Source: Trichomonas vaginalis G3
Lineage: Eukaryota; Parabasalia; Trichomonadida; Trichomonadidae
NCBI RefSeq assembly: GCF_026262505.1
Contig: NC_067208.1
Span: forward strand, 15,633,962 to 15,697,961
Length of the DNA: 64,000 nucleotides
Reading direction: 5' to 3'
In this document: piece after piece, positions 18,113 through 27,834 of the stretch
Layout of the letters: the number at the start of each line of letters is the position of its first letter
Position numbering within the stretch: position 1 is the stretch's first letter
Program-made: the position numbers and the translations under genes
Notes under the pieces: model-generated
Database searches by the model: none
What the model was told of the DNA's origin: nothing
The model's input: the letters and a program-made list of their open reading frames with translations, nothing else

Positions 18113-18209
18113 AATGACAGATGTTTATATGACACTTTCTCCGGTTTATAGGACCTCTCTCATATTCTATCTTGTCATATCTAAACTCAAAGTCATGTAT
18201 GTCCTCAAA
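18113..18209 (-). pseudogene. Duplicate fragment of the methyltransferase 3' region
   Basis: About 85 bases (TTATAGGACCTCTCTCATAT...) repeat 17,117-17,205 with a few differences. It is a truncated second copy, flanked by the palindrome block on the left and a GC hairpin on the right. Confidence 0.7.
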
Positions 18210-18232
18210 ACTTCATTTCTCCTAAACATCTT

Positions 18233-18295
18233 CAGGGCTAGAAGGCACGAAGTGCCTGGAAGCCCCACTACCTTTTTTTTTTTTTTTTTTTTTTT
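18233..18295. repeat. Nested GC hairpin and 23-nt poly-T at the A/B junction
   Basis: GGCACGAAGTGCC (18,244-18,256) is a perfect 5+3+5 hairpin, enclosed by GGGCT...AGCCC. A run of 23 T follows and ends exactly at the start of the element B terminal repeat. The poly-T could be terminal addition, an insertion scar or an assembly weak point. Confidence 0.7.
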
Positions 18296-18858
18296 ACTCA
18301 GCCCATACATAATGAAATAAAAAATAAAAATATATTTATAAAACCATTAAAAAAATTAAAGTTATTTTTAAAAATAATTTATTTTTTTATTCTTACATAA
18401 ATGACCCAACAAGTAAAACTGGATAAAATAGATTATCGAATTTTAGAGGATGGTGTTCCTGTTTATATTCAAAGATTTAAAGGGAAGCAATATTATAGAA
18501 TTGTTAATCCTGAATACATAAAACATTTATTTAAAAAGGAAGACTGTGAATTATTAAACGCTAATGAATATGAAACCAATAAATCAAAATTGAAATATAA
18601 ATATATTGGAAGTGATGAAAGGTGTAAAGATAAAGATAAAGTTTATTCAGTTTCATATAATGAATGGAAAACCAATAAGATAAGAAAACATTTAGGAGAT
18701 TATGGGAAATGTTCTGAATTCTTTAAATCTAGTATATACGAGAGAGTAAAAGAAATTAGAAATAATTATTTTCATGAATGATAAATGAAACCAATTTTAA
18801 AAATTCATGTCTTACATTTTTGAATAATTTATTTTTTTAATTCGTATGAAAATGAGTG
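18296..18858 (+). repeat. Left terminal inverted repeat of element B (563 bp)
   Basis: Matches the reverse complement of 35,381-35,944 with one single-base length difference found by eye. It contains a complete 126-aa gene and ends 13 bases into the next coding region (ATGAAAATGAGTG). Confidence 0.95.
18401..18781 (+). CDS. TIR-encoded 126-aa protein (left copy)
   Basis: A small basic protein (VQVKL-like start MTQQVKLDKIDYRILEDG; then GKQYYRIVNPEYIKHLFKKE) with four Cys, including ERCKDKDK and YGKCSEFF. It lies wholly inside the terminal repeat, so the element has two identical copies facing inward. The leader TTTTTTTATTCTTACATAAATG is the element B promoter style. Function unknown; a gene duplicated in the TIRs could act on the termini or regulate the element. 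Confidence 0.75.
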   Translation: MTQQVKLDKIDYRILEDGVPVYIQRFKGKQYYRIVNPEYIKHLFKKEDCELLNANEYETNKSKLKYKYIGSDERCKDKDKVYSVSYNEWKTNKIRKHLGDYGKCSEFFKSSIYERVKEIRNNYFHE

Positions 18859-19331
18859 GATCAAGATTCGTAACCGTCAATCAATTAATGGATGTTCTTT
18901 CACCAATTCTTGAAAATGTTAAACAAGTAGATGTTTATTTCGATGATTATGTAGAAAGTATATATTATAAAGGTAAGTTTAATATTAAACCTATTGCTTT
19001 TGCATTTGATAATAAATTAATTGAAAACGCAAAAATTTGGGAATTAATTCCAGATATTGAATTTATAACAAATATTAATGATAAATGGTTTAAACGAATT
19101 CCAACCACAAAAGTTCTTTGTAAATTAATGATCAAAACTGAGGAAAAAGAATTTAACGGGTTTAAATATCATCCAAATAAAGTTTCAGAACTAGAAAATG
19201 AAAAACTTCAGAAAAAATTAAACGATAGACTTTCAAATGATCGTATTGAAAAAATAAATAAACTAGCAGAAGTTGCATTTAATAATGAAATATTTGATGA
19301 ATATAACCTTGAACTCAGTGATGGACTTTAA
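18846..19331 (+). CDS. Conserved Polinton protein, 161 aa (family of 2,647)
   Basis: Starts MKMSGSRFVTVNQLMDVLSP; the first four codons belong to the terminal repeat. A beta-rich middle (VDVYFDDYVESIYYKGKFNI, PIAFAFDNKLIENAKIWELI) and a charged helical end follow. The pattern matches the 139-aa protein of A and the 157-aa protein of C. Function unknown. The stop is followed at once by a GC-hairpin cluster. Confidence 0.7.
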   Translation: MKMSGSRFVTVNQLMDVLSPILENVKQVDVYFDDYVESIYYKGKFNIKPIAFAFDNKLIENAKIWELIPDIEFITNINDKWFKRIPTTKVLCKLMIKTEEKEFNGFKYHPNKVSELENEKLQKKLNDRLSNDRIEKINKLAEVAFNNEIFDEYNLELSDGL

Positions 19332-19376
19332 GTCCTGGGCACTTTGTGCCTTGGGCTTTAAGGACCCGGGCTCAAC
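19323..19376. repeat. GC-rich hairpin cluster
   Basis: Contains the perfect hairpin GGCACTTTGTGCC (19,338-19,350). It is enclosed by AGTCCT and AGGAC and followed by CCCGGG. It shares its stem with GGCACGAAGTGCC at 18,244 but has a different loop. Confidence 0.8.
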
Positions 19377-19763
19377 GAGTCATGATTTATGAAATCAATA
19401 ATTTGATTTATTCGCTCTTCAATAATTTCTATTCTTTTTGTTAAATCATCTATTTTCATTAATGAGGTGATTCTTGATTGAGGAATAGATTTCAAACTAA
19501 CCACCTTTTATTTTTGAAATTTTGAATCCATGACCCTCCGGGTCTTGGACTCTGTCCTCAACTTTAAACATTTTATTCAATTTACACGTTGTCAATTCTT
19601 CAAATAATTTTTTATTATTAGCATAATAATCATTAAATTCTTCAACAGATGAAAAAATTTTTATTTCAGTAATTGGTTTAACAACGTTTATTTTTTGTTG
19701 AACATTTTCACTTTCATTTATTTCTTCCTCCTCTGTTTCATTTATTTTTAAAATCGGTTTCAT
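19358..19763 (-). pseudogene. Acidic/coiled-coil element protein, broken
   Basis: The N-terminal part MKPILKINETEEEEINESEN is acidic. It is followed by IKIFSSVEEFNDYYANNKKL and NKMFKVEDRVQDPEGHGF, where the codons for QDPEGH come from a GC hairpin (19,532-19,544). Further 3', a coiled-coil segment (IDDLTKRIEIIEERINQIID) is coded in the same direction. It has about one break. Function unknown. Confidence 0.45.
19532..19544. repeat. GC hairpin GACCCTCCGGGTC inside a gene
   Basis: Perfect 5+3+5 hairpin inserted within an AT-rich reading frame without disturbing it. Confidence 0.85.
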
Positions 19764-19829
19764 TTATCATTAAATAAAAATTAGAATATAAGTGATGAAA
19801 TATATTTTTTAATTAATATTAAATCAGAG

Positions 19830-20066
19830 ATGGCGGCAGGATTCTTTAAAAAATTATGGGAAGGAATTAAGAAAGCTGCAAGTTGGGTTCATCAAAAGAT
19901 TATTAAACCCGTTGCAAACTTTTTGGCACCAGTAGCGAAAACGGCAGGAACTATCATAGGAGGAGTATTAGGTGCTAAAGCAGGTAATCCAGCGATGGGA
20001 GCACAAGCAGGTAACGCAGTTGGTGGAATTGCTGAAGGAATACTTAATAAAATAGGAGGAAAGTAG
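19830..20066 (+). CDS. pVI/pX-like amphipathic protein 1 (element B), 78 aa
   Basis: Starts MAAGFFKKLWEGIKKAASWV, an amphipathic basic helix, and continues with an Ala/Gly-rich membrane-active-looking segment (AKTAGTIIGGVLGAKAGNPA). Small capsid-interior proteins of this kind in adenovirus and Polintons disrupt membranes or cement the capsid. It is convergent with a second protein having the same first ten residues. Confidence 0.65.
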   Translation: MAAGFFKKLWEGIKKAASWVHQKIIKPVANFLAPVAKTAGTIIGGVLGAKAGNPAMGAQAGNAVGGIAEGILNKIGGK

Positions 20067-20090
20067 TGGAAAAATAAATAAATATTATTT

Positions 20091-20303
20091 TTATCTCAAT
20101 ATCGGTTGTAGTCGACGATAAACCTTATCTCCTTTATTTAATACTTCCCTTACCGGAACATTAGGTGCTATTTGTTCAGCAACGTCACTAATTGCTTCTT
20201 TATTCTTAAATATCCAATTTGCTCCTTTCTTAATCCCTTCCCAAACTTTATGCGCTCCTCTTTTTACTTTATCCCATAACTTTTTAAAGAATCCTGCAGC
20301 CAT
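20091..20303 (-). CDS. pVI/pX-like amphipathic protein 2 (element B), 70 aa
   Basis: Starts MAAGFFKKLWDKVKRGAHKV, sharing the first ten residues with its convergent neighbour. It continues VWEGIKKGANWIFKNKEAIS and a basic C-terminus. The pair looks like an old inverted duplication. The neighbouring major capsid gene supports a virion role. Confidence 0.65.
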   Translation of the reverse strand: MAAGFFKKLWDKVKRGAHKVWEGIKKGANWIFKNKEAISDVAEQIAPNVPVREVLNKGDKVYRRLQPILR

Positions 20304-20372
20304 AGTTGATTATTTCATTAAAATTAAAAATTCATTTTCATCTTTTAATTTTGATTTTTTATTTAATAATAA

Positions 20373-22011
20373 ATGACGACTAACTATTTGGTGCCAAACA
20401 CTAAACCAATTAATGGAAATGTATTTCATTCATTCGAAAAGATAAATGAAATATTCGCAAAGAATGACGGTAGAAGATATTATAGAGAACTTGAAAGTTC
20501 ATGCTATGACTCTGATACTCCATATTTTGATGATAAACAAACTCATTTAAGAATTACAAATCCGGCTCATGATGTGAACCAATTAGGTGACACATATATT
20601 AAACGCAAAGTTAAAGTAACTCTAGTTTCAAATAAAGCTTTCACATGTGATGCCGCTTTTAAATGCATGCGTTTATTCGTTGGTTACAAATCATCAAATC
20701 AAAGCTTTAAGCAATTAGAAGTAGAAACCGAAAGAGGTGATGCCGGTTATCTTCAGATGGATTGCGCCCGTGAATCTTTCGCATTTGCAACATATAAACC
20801 AAAATCAGAAAGGAAAGTTAAAAAGTTTGTTCATTCGTTATATAATAATGTTCAAAAATATGATAACTCAGTATGTGGTAAATATATTGACCCTTCAGAA
20901 GTTTTCAAGAAAGCAAATGAAGAAGTTGATATCACTTTTGATATGATTATTCCGGTAAATGATTTGTTAGCATTTCAGGCGTTCGATGATTATCCTAAAT
21001 CATTTGGTGAAATCATTCTTAAATATTATGTTTTCAGGGATACTTTAGTATTTTGTCAGGTTGACCCGTTAAGAGTTGCTGATTTACAAAATTACGTTTA
21101 TGAAAAGATAACTGATGAAAATTATGAAAAGATTATGAATCATGTTTATAAATATGATCGCAAATTCCAACAAATCGGACTTCCTGCCAAATTAATTACA
21201 AGCTTAGCCGCTACATCTGCTGACGCAACAGTTGAAGACGTTATTATTTCATGCACAAAGATGGAAGTTTTAGAGGATAAATGCATTACACCAGGATACG
21301 GTTTAATTGAAGAATCAGTTAAAGCAATACCACGTTTATTTAGTAAGGAAGATCCATTCATGATTCCAGCTCAACATATTGACGTTCGTTCACTAAATGG
21401 AGGTTGCATCACTCCTGAAGGTATCAGCTCAGATTTCTCATACGCTCTTCATAATGTTACAGATGTTGTGTTAACATTTCCGAAGAATGCAATGCAAAGA
21501 ACGGTTTTAGAAAATCCAATGCTTCGAGGTCTTCAGGTCACTATAGATTCCAGAAACTTCCCCGATCAAGCGATGACCACAGTGGGCGACATATTCTTTA
21601 CACGTATGCTTCAAGCTTCTGATTTAGATGGAGTGAATGAATGCCAAAGAATACGAGGACTCATTAACTAGACCATTGAATGATGATAATGGCACGCCAT
21701 TAGCTAGAACATGGAAAGACCAAACTTCATTCTTATGCACTATTCCAGTTCAACGTGATGGAGCGGGTATATTCTTTGATGGATTAGAAACTTTCAACTC
21801 ACAAGTTACAGTACAAGTGAAAGCTTATCCAATCATTCAGGGTGAAAATGACACTTACTGTTCAAAGGTGACAAATCCTCCTCAGGTTTGGTTTACTAGG
21901 ACTACATATTGGACATGGACACCGGACGAAGGTTTGAAATATCATCCAACAGGTACACCACCACAGTATAGAAGTTCATATGATGAAATATTGATGAATA
22001 GAAATGTATAA
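20373..22011 (+). pseudogene. Major capsid protein, double jelly roll (element B), broken
   Basis: A long beta-rich protein (MTTNYLVPNTKPINGNVFHS at the start; GDAGYLQMDCARESFAFATY in the middle). Its late part VLENPMLRGLQVTIDSRNFP, then DIFFTRMLQASDLDG, and GIFFDGLETFNSQVTVQVKA match the conserved C-terminal strands and 'FPD' turn of Polinton major capsid proteins. Trimeric copies would build an icosahedral shell. The gene is nearly whole (about one break). It lies between the pVI-like genes and the ATPase, a usual morphogenetic order. Confidence 0.8.
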
Positions 22012-22034
22012 AATTATAAATTTATTTTTGATTA

Positions 22035-22860
22035 AATGGATTTAAATTCATCCACCCTTATGAAGAATTAGCAGGAGTATATAATACATACGTAGATGAT
22101 ATGATTAATGAAGCATTGAGTGATAATAGAAATGCTCTATCTAAGGAAAAATTAATGAAAATTCCATATTCTGAATGTTACTTAAATTCAATCACTGCAG
22201 CAATTGGTAAACAAAATAAAGGTAAAACATTAACGATATTAAAACAAATTATCATTATTGCTAACACTTCACCCTATTCACATGTGTTAATTTATATCAA
22301 CCGTTCAGGTTCACCTTCAGATGATACATTTGAATCTTTAAAGCATTTAATCAAAATTCCAATTATTTATTTATCACAAGAAGAAGCAGAAGATTATTTA
22401 AAAAACTTTTAATGTATAAAGAATTATATAATACAATCAAGAAGCAAGGATTAGAGGATAAAATTATTGATAAACAAAGGGATGAATTATTTGAAACACT
22501 TTCTATTTCAAATTTTGATAGAGAATTTTTGCATTCACTCATTTTTCTAGATGATGCAGTGAAATCAAAACTAATAACAATGAGAAATCATATTTTAATC
22601 AGTTATTAACTCAATGTCGACACATTCAGTGTTCATTCTTCATGGCTGTTCAATACTTCAAAGCATTAAGCACAAACATTAAATCAAACATGTCCACCCT
22701 TTTCATTTTCAGTGGTTTTAGTCGTCAACAGTTGAACGTTATGCTTTATCAAGTGAATTTACCAATGAGCATTAATGAACTTTACACACAATATCAACAA
22801 TTAGGAGAACATGGAAAAATAATAGTTGATTTAAATAAAGGTTCCATTAAATTCGAATAA
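22035..22860 (+). pseudogene. Packaging ATPase (element B), broken
   Basis: The Walker A region AAIGKQNKGKTLTILKQIII and the Walker B-like FDREFLHSLIFLDDAV are recognisable. The late part FIFSGFSRQQLNVMLYQVNL corresponds to the 'GFSRYDIELIWKQSG' segment of the element C ATPase. It has several breaks and is shortened. It lies directly after the major capsid gene. Confidence 0.75.
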
Positions 22861-22900
22861 CTTTTTATAATTAATTTTTATTTTTTATTTATAATTAAAC

Positions 22901-23803
22901 ATGACAGAAATTGCAAATCTTCTACAGGTTCCATTAAAACAAGGAACAAACAAAAAGGGTGCATATAATAGAACTATGAAAGTTCCAGACGGAATGAAAG
23001 AATTAGTCCACATTGTTGCCGGTCTTCAAAAGGATGTTAAACAAATGAGAAACGTTTTAACATTACCAGAAGCTCAAGCATATGCCAAACGTCACGGACC
23101 AAATTGGGAAGCACACGAAGCAGACATTACGGGTCCAAATGGAAAACCTGATGGAATAAATGAAGTTTTCGTTACTGATGGTCAAGGAAATATTAAAGTC
23201 ATAAATGGGTATAAATTAACAATGACGGATTATCCTAAACGTAAAGCATATAATGAACATTATCCTATGCAATTTGATGAAAATGGAAAAGCTGTTAAAC
23301 AATACATTGGAGAAGGTGAAAATGGTCCAATTAATTCATACCGTCATAATCCATATTCTTACTTCAATGAAGAATTAAATGCTATTGAAGAGGGACCGGA
23401 TGGATTACCACGATATTCTAACCAGTTTGATGGTCAATATGCAAATTTAAGACCTGAAATTCCAGCTAAGAAATTCTTTAAAGTTGCTTTATTCGATCCA
23501 GTTTTCGCAAATGTTAAAGATGAACTTAAACAGCAATTCCAACCAATTATAGTAGCAAGAATTGCATCAGGTGCTTTATCTCAAGCATTCAAAGATTTAA
23601 TTAAGAAACCATTATATCAGCAACGAGGTTTAACTTATGATTTAGTTAAGGAATCAGATAAAAGAAAATTTGAGAAATCAGATGATTATAAGAATGAATT
23701 AATGAATTAATAATATCGGTCTATTAATTTCGATGAAAATGCTAAAAATCAACTTCATGAACAAATACAGGAAATAATAGATTCAAAAGTTCCAGCAAAA
23801 TAA
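22901..23803 (+). pseudogene. Element B protein, about 300 aa, unknown
   Basis: N-terminal basic segment ([20 protein letters not shown]), helix ([20 protein letters not shown]), a Gly/Asn/Pro-rich middle ([20 protein letters not shown]) and a helical C-terminal part ([20 protein letters not shown]). It is followed in another frame by INFDENAKNQLHEQIQEIID. About one break. It has no counterpart recognised in A or C. Its position between ATPase and CCG-box suggests a structural or scaffold protein. Confidence 0.5.
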
Positions 23804-23835
23804 AAGTTTAAATATATTTTTTTATTCGAATATAA

Positions 23836-24519
23836 ATGAGAAGACGTTTCACTAGTCAAAAGAACACTAACGCAAAAGCAGAGATTACGGTTGGTTATAA
23901 CGTAAATGATGATAAATCACGAATTATTCAAAATGTTAAAGTTAATGTTAGTCCTGAATTAACAAGGTCAGCAACTCAACCAAATTTATTAACTCGTGAC
24001 TTACCGAAGAATGAGGAGAGAAAATAAAGAAGATGGAGACCCAATCATTTTATCTGAACCTGGTAAAGAACCTGTTGAAATTCCCACTTATCCAACATAC
24101 CCAGCACCACTTGATAACCCAGGAATCTACGATTCCAGTCGCAATGCGCCATATAAAATAGACATTAATTCTGAATTAATGAAAATTACCGCGATATCAT
24201 AACTGATAATTATGATTCAATAATAAATTTAATTGACCAATCCGGTTTAATTATTTTACCTTATGAATCATTAATTCACATTATCGCCATTCTTTGTGAT
24301 GTTCAAGATTCAGACGTGAAGATTCAATTTTTCATAGATGATGAGGTTTCATGCTGCGGAACAGTTGCAAAAATAAATCCTATAAAGGATATTAGCACAA
24401 TTAAGATATCAAAGAACGGAACAACAACTGAACTTCATTTAACATATAATGATATTTATAATAAAATAGTTGATGAATATAAAATATCACTTGAAAAATT
24501 CTTTGTTAAGGCTATTTAA
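23836..24519 (+). pseudogene. CCG-box protein (element B), broken
   Basis: Basic start (MRRRFTSQKNTNAKAEITVG), then a Pro-rich linker (PVEIPTYPTYPAPLDNPGIY), and the conserved C-terminal half with FIDDEVSCCGTVAKINPIKD. This is the same order as the genes at 5-541 and 47,068-47,682. It has about two breaks. It is convergent with the FPxxW-family gene, overlapping at the stop codons. Confidence 0.65.
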
Positions 24520-24995
24520 TATTCAAGCATTAACATTATCGAATAATAATCCTTTGAATCATAATCGATAATAATTGACCTTTCACCAGTTTCTATCGTT
24601 TGTTTTATTTCTTTTTGTTCCCCACTATCCGGATCGGTCATTGTAATTGTTTTTGTTATAGTATCAGCTTTATCTTTAACTTCAATCTTTTTTCCATCAG
24701 GATATTTAAACCAAAATTCCAAAAATTCGATATTGTCAATCTGTTCATATTTTAATCTATCAATTACATTTTTAATACCATCTGAAAATCTTATGAAATG
24801 GTCATTATATGGGTTTGATTGAACTAAATTTGAATGAAGTGAAATATAACCTGATGATGAATATGACATCGACTCATATTTTCTGAAAACACTAAAATTT
24901 ATAACATGAATGAATTTCTTATTCGTTGAATTTATGAATTCTTGAGGTAATCTTATTCTAGTTTTATTTATCACTGGAAAATAACGCTTTACCAT
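24516..24995 (-). CDS. FPxxW-family capsid-associated protein (element B), 159 aa
   Basis: Starts MVKRYFPVINKTRIRLPQEF; the beta-rich middle (KFIHVINFSVFRKYESMSYS) aligns in style with the family at 15,457, 44,861 and 61,318. It then has DNIEFLEFWFKYPDGKKIEV and a Thr/acidic insert. It is shorter than its relatives, so the match is moderate. Divergent from the penton-like gene, 21 bp apart. Confidence 0.5.
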   Translation of the reverse strand: MVKRYFPVINKTRIRLPQEFINSTNKKFIHVINFSVFRKYESMSYSSSGYISLHSNLVQSNPYNDHFIRFSDGIKNVIDRLKYEQIDNIEFLEFWFKYPDGKKIEVKDKADTITKTITMTDPDSGEQKEIKQTIETGERSIIIDYDSKDYYSIMLMLEY

Positions 24996-25016
24996 ATTTT
25001 TAATCGTAATAAAAAA

Positions 25017-25754
25017 ATGTCAATTATCAATATTATTTCGAATAATAACTGTGAATTAAATTTAACAGTTAGCGGAATTTATAATGTTACTCTCGTTTCT
25101 GTGAGTGGTAAATTTAATCCCATTCTTTTAGACCCTTCAGATTATATATCATTTATTAAAGATGACCATGAGCCGCATAGCGGCGGGGTCGTAGACCTAA
25201 AAACGTATGATATGTATATAAATAATGTGATAACGAAATGGGATATTAACATGATTTTAAGTTATTTAAATGAATCATTTATCGTATGGTATGAAGAAAA
25301 TTTTAAATCAAAACCTGATAAACTTTTTGAACTTGATGAAATAAATAACCTTATTAAATTTCCGCTGAAAATTAAATTTTGTACTCCTCGTCTTCGTTCA
25401 TTGTTGGGGATATTAAATTTTGAAAAAGATGTTGGGGATGTTTTGTATTCTGACACTGGTTCTAATTTCATTTTAATCAAATGTGATAAAGTTAATACCC
25501 CAATGAGATTTTCACATCAAACATTAGACCCTAACTCTTACCCATCAATACAAAACATTTTATCCATCAACTTAAACATATTTTCTTTATCATATCCGTT
25601 TCAATTATCCGGGAATTCATTTATTCTTCATTCAAAAGATTTATCAAATATTAAATTTAGAATAACTGACCTATTTGATTGTGATTTAGAATTTATGAAT
25701 GAAATATTATGGCAATTTCAAATAGAAAAAATAGCTGATGAGATAACAGATTAA
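25017..25754 (+). CDS. Penton-like minor capsid protein (element B), 245 aa
   Basis: Residues about 120-160 (FCTPRLRSLLGILNFEKDVG, then FILIKCDKVNTPMRFSHQTL) and the end (LSNIKFRITDLFDCDLEFMN) follow the Polinton PY pattern: 'RLLLG', 'ycD' and 'FRLVDFQGEPVEL'. It is predicted to form the vertex. Codons for DHEPHSGGVVDL come from two adjacent GC hairpins (25,172-25,197) inserted in frame. It is whole and is followed by the fibre gene, fitting a penton-plus-fibre pair. Confidence 0.7.
   Translation: MSIINIISNNNCELNLTVSGIYNVTLVSVSGKFNPILLDPSDYISFIKDDHEPHSGGVVDLKTYDMYINNVITKWDINMILSYLNESFIVWYEENFKSKPDKLFELDEINNLIKFPLKIKFCTPRLRSLLGILNFEKDVGDVLYSDTGSNFILIKCDKVNTPMRFSHQTLDPNSYPSIQNILSINLNIFSLSYPFQLSGNSFILHSKDLSNIKFRITDLFDCDLEFMNEILWQFQIEKIADEITD
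25172..25197. repeat. Two GC hairpins inside the penton-like gene
   Basis: GCCGCATAGCGGC (25,172-25,184) and GGTCGTAGACC (25,187-25,197), both perfect with 3-nt loops and in frame. Confidence 0.85.
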
Positions 25755-25778
25755 ATATTTATTTTTAAATCGTAATAA

Positions 25779-27542
25779 ATGATTAAACAACAGCAACCAC
25801 AGACCATTACATACGCCATATATGCATATAATTCAAAGACGGCAGAACAAACGCAAATGTTGAAATATGGAGATTTGGAGATAGTATTGAAAAATGACCA
25901 TTTTCGAATTCGTTTGCAAAGGTGGTGCAGTGATATCAAATATAAAAGAAATTTTATTTATGAATTCAAAAATTAAAGGTATAACGGATGATATAACATC
26001 AATTCCACCAGAAGAACAAAGATATTACGCATTAAATGCATTTCCTAAAGTTTTGAAGATTGGAAGATTTAATTTAAATGAGGAATTCATAAAAGGTTTC
26101 CTAAATGACATAATGAAGAAGGCAGATAAGAAATATGTGGATAGTGAGTTAAATAAGAAAGCGGATATAATTGTTAACGATGAGTTAGCAAAGAAAGCAG
26201 ATAACTTTGTTAACGATGAGTTAGCAAAGAAAGCAGATAAATTATGTTAACGATGAGTTAGCAAAGAAAGCAGATAAAATATGTTAACGATGAGTTAGCA
26301 AAGAAAGCAGATAAAATTATGTTAACGATGAGTTAGCAAAGAAAGCAGATAAATTATGTTAACGATGAGTTAGCAAAGAAAGCAGATAAAACTTATGTTA
26401 ACGATGAGTTAGCAAAGAAAGCGGATAAAACTTATGTTAACGATGAGTTAGCAAAGAAAGCAGATAAAACTTATGTTAACGATGAGTTAGCAAAGAAAGC
26501 AGATATATCATTTGTTAACGAAATATACCAAAGTTTAGTTGGAACAAAAAATATTGAAACTATTGTTGGCGACTTTTCTGTCAATGAAGAAAACAAATAT
26601 TTTAGATGGGAGTTTGTACAGTCCTTAAGAAATGGTATACGGTATAAACTCATTCCGAAAAATAACAATGAAATGTATGTAGGCTATATAAAGAATAATG
26701 GCACACAAGTTAAAGTTCCATTAGACAACAACTGCTACTTAAACTTATATGGAGACGAACAAAAGAAATATTTAAGAGTTTATGAAATGACAGATATGAC
26801 AGATATGACATTGTCTAACGTAGCTCCAGCACCGTATTATTATGACTATGGTGTTGACGCACATGTAGACCCAAAAAAGCAAACATTATATTTAGAATAT
26901 TATAGATATAAAAGATATAATGCAATAGAAAAAACGAGAATAGTATATTATTATACAGATGACAAAAATAAATATTATAGTCAAGATTTTACATACCCTG
27001 AAAACATAAGATTATATTATAAAAAATATTCTGACACAAACCAGAAGAAACCCGAAATAGTTACACTATATTTTAAGTTCAAAAGAGACAATCCTATAAT
27101 ATCTCATATGTTTGATTTAATGAACCCAGTAGGTTCTATTTATACATCTATGGATGTGAGAGGTCCTCAAGCAATGTTTGGTGTTGGTGCATGGGAACAA
27201 ATAGTCGACAGGTTTTTGTATTGTGCAAACTCTTCAAAGGAAACAGGGGGAAGTAAAACGATTACAGGTGAAAATTTACCTGCACACAGTCACTACATAG
27301 ATTTAAGCACATCTCAAGCAGGTTGGCATAAGCATAGATATTGGGATTGGTCAGGAATGACAAAAGGTAAAGGATATGATGTTAAAGATGATGTTAAATT
27401 TGCCATAAATTGTTACTGGAGTGACACTCAGGGAGAAGGAAACCATACACATCGCGTTTCAGGATATACACAAACAACGGGACAAAGTAAAGATTACATG
27501 CCACCTTACATGACAGTTTACGCATGGTATAGAGTTCAATGA
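25779..27542 (+). pseudogene. Bacteriophage-like fibre protein (element B), broken
   Basis: The N-terminal region (ITYAIYAYNSKTAEQTQMLK) resembles the element C fibre start (MTIAAYAYETNEARRAHEL) and may be the penton-binding part. A shaft of 13-residue coiled-coil repeats (VNDELAKKADKTY) follows. Then comes the domain KNIETIVGDFSVNEENKYF and the gp10/tail-collar-like tip (NPVGSIYTSM; GGSKTITGENLPAHSHYIDL; PPYMTVYAWYRVQ). It is broken, mostly in the repeat shaft. From 26,503 on it is nearly identical to element A DNA. Confidence 0.8.
26172..26515 (+). repeat. 39-bp tandem repeats in the fibre shaft, nine copies
   Basis: Nine copies of GTTAACGATGAGTTAGCAAA... (36-39 bp) code for a 13-residue coiled-coil repeat. 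Near-perfect identity among copies indicates recent expansion by slippage or recombination, which changes shaft length. Confidence 0.9.
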
Positions 27543-27620
27543 ACGCTCAATGTTTGTGAAACAAACTTTAGGAGCTCCAAAAGAGCAAACGACATAATTT
27601 AAATTTTTATTTTAGTATAA

Positions 27621-27731
27621 ATGAAGATTCTACCATATGGTGTTATTGGAAGAGATAAAGATGGAAACCCAATATTTGATCCAAAGTTAAAATTAAAGTT
27701 ACTGACAAGACAACAACTTGAAAGTTGCTGA
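27621..27731 (+). CDS. Small ORF, 36 aa, with LLT-motif
   Basis: MKILPYGVIGRDKDGNPIFD, ending KLLTRQQLESC. It follows the leader TTTAAATTTTTATTTTAGTATAA. It shares its ending motif (LLT-x-x-x-L) with the ORFs at 27,835 and 28,603. Probably a duplicated family of minute element proteins. Confidence 0.4.
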   Translation: MKILPYGVIGRDKDGNPIFDPKLKLKLLTRQQLESC

Positions 27732-27834
27732 AAACCAAAACAGGATGAGAAAATGAGAAAGAAAAAAATTTAAATTATGCAATTTTATTTTTATCATAAA
27801 TGACCAAATTAATTAAGCAACTATTTCTAAATTA

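Larger units (their letters stand above)
1..18210. mobile_element. Polinton/Maverick element A (old, broken, left end outside window)
   Basis: The region holds PolB, retroviral-type integrase, packaging ATPase, penton-like, pVI-like and fibre-like genes, which together define a Polinton. The left end lies outside the window. The right limit is placed after a methyltransferase gene and its partial duplicate, before a poly-T run that abuts element B. Many genes are spread over several frames (at least a dozen breaks in all), so it reads as an old copy. A 1.1-kb cassette and a GC-richer gene block interrupt it. No major capsid gene is visible; it may lie to the left. The region could also be two overlapping elements. 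Confidence 0.8.

Noticed and set aside
18273-18295. 23-T run as a poly-A tail of a retroposed sequence
   Set aside because: No upstream or downstream copy of a transcript was recognised; an insertion scar or sequencing weak point is as likely.
26172-26515. Regular repeats resembling a CRISPR array
   Set aside because: The repeats are contiguous, have no unique spacers and code for a coiled-coil fibre shaft.
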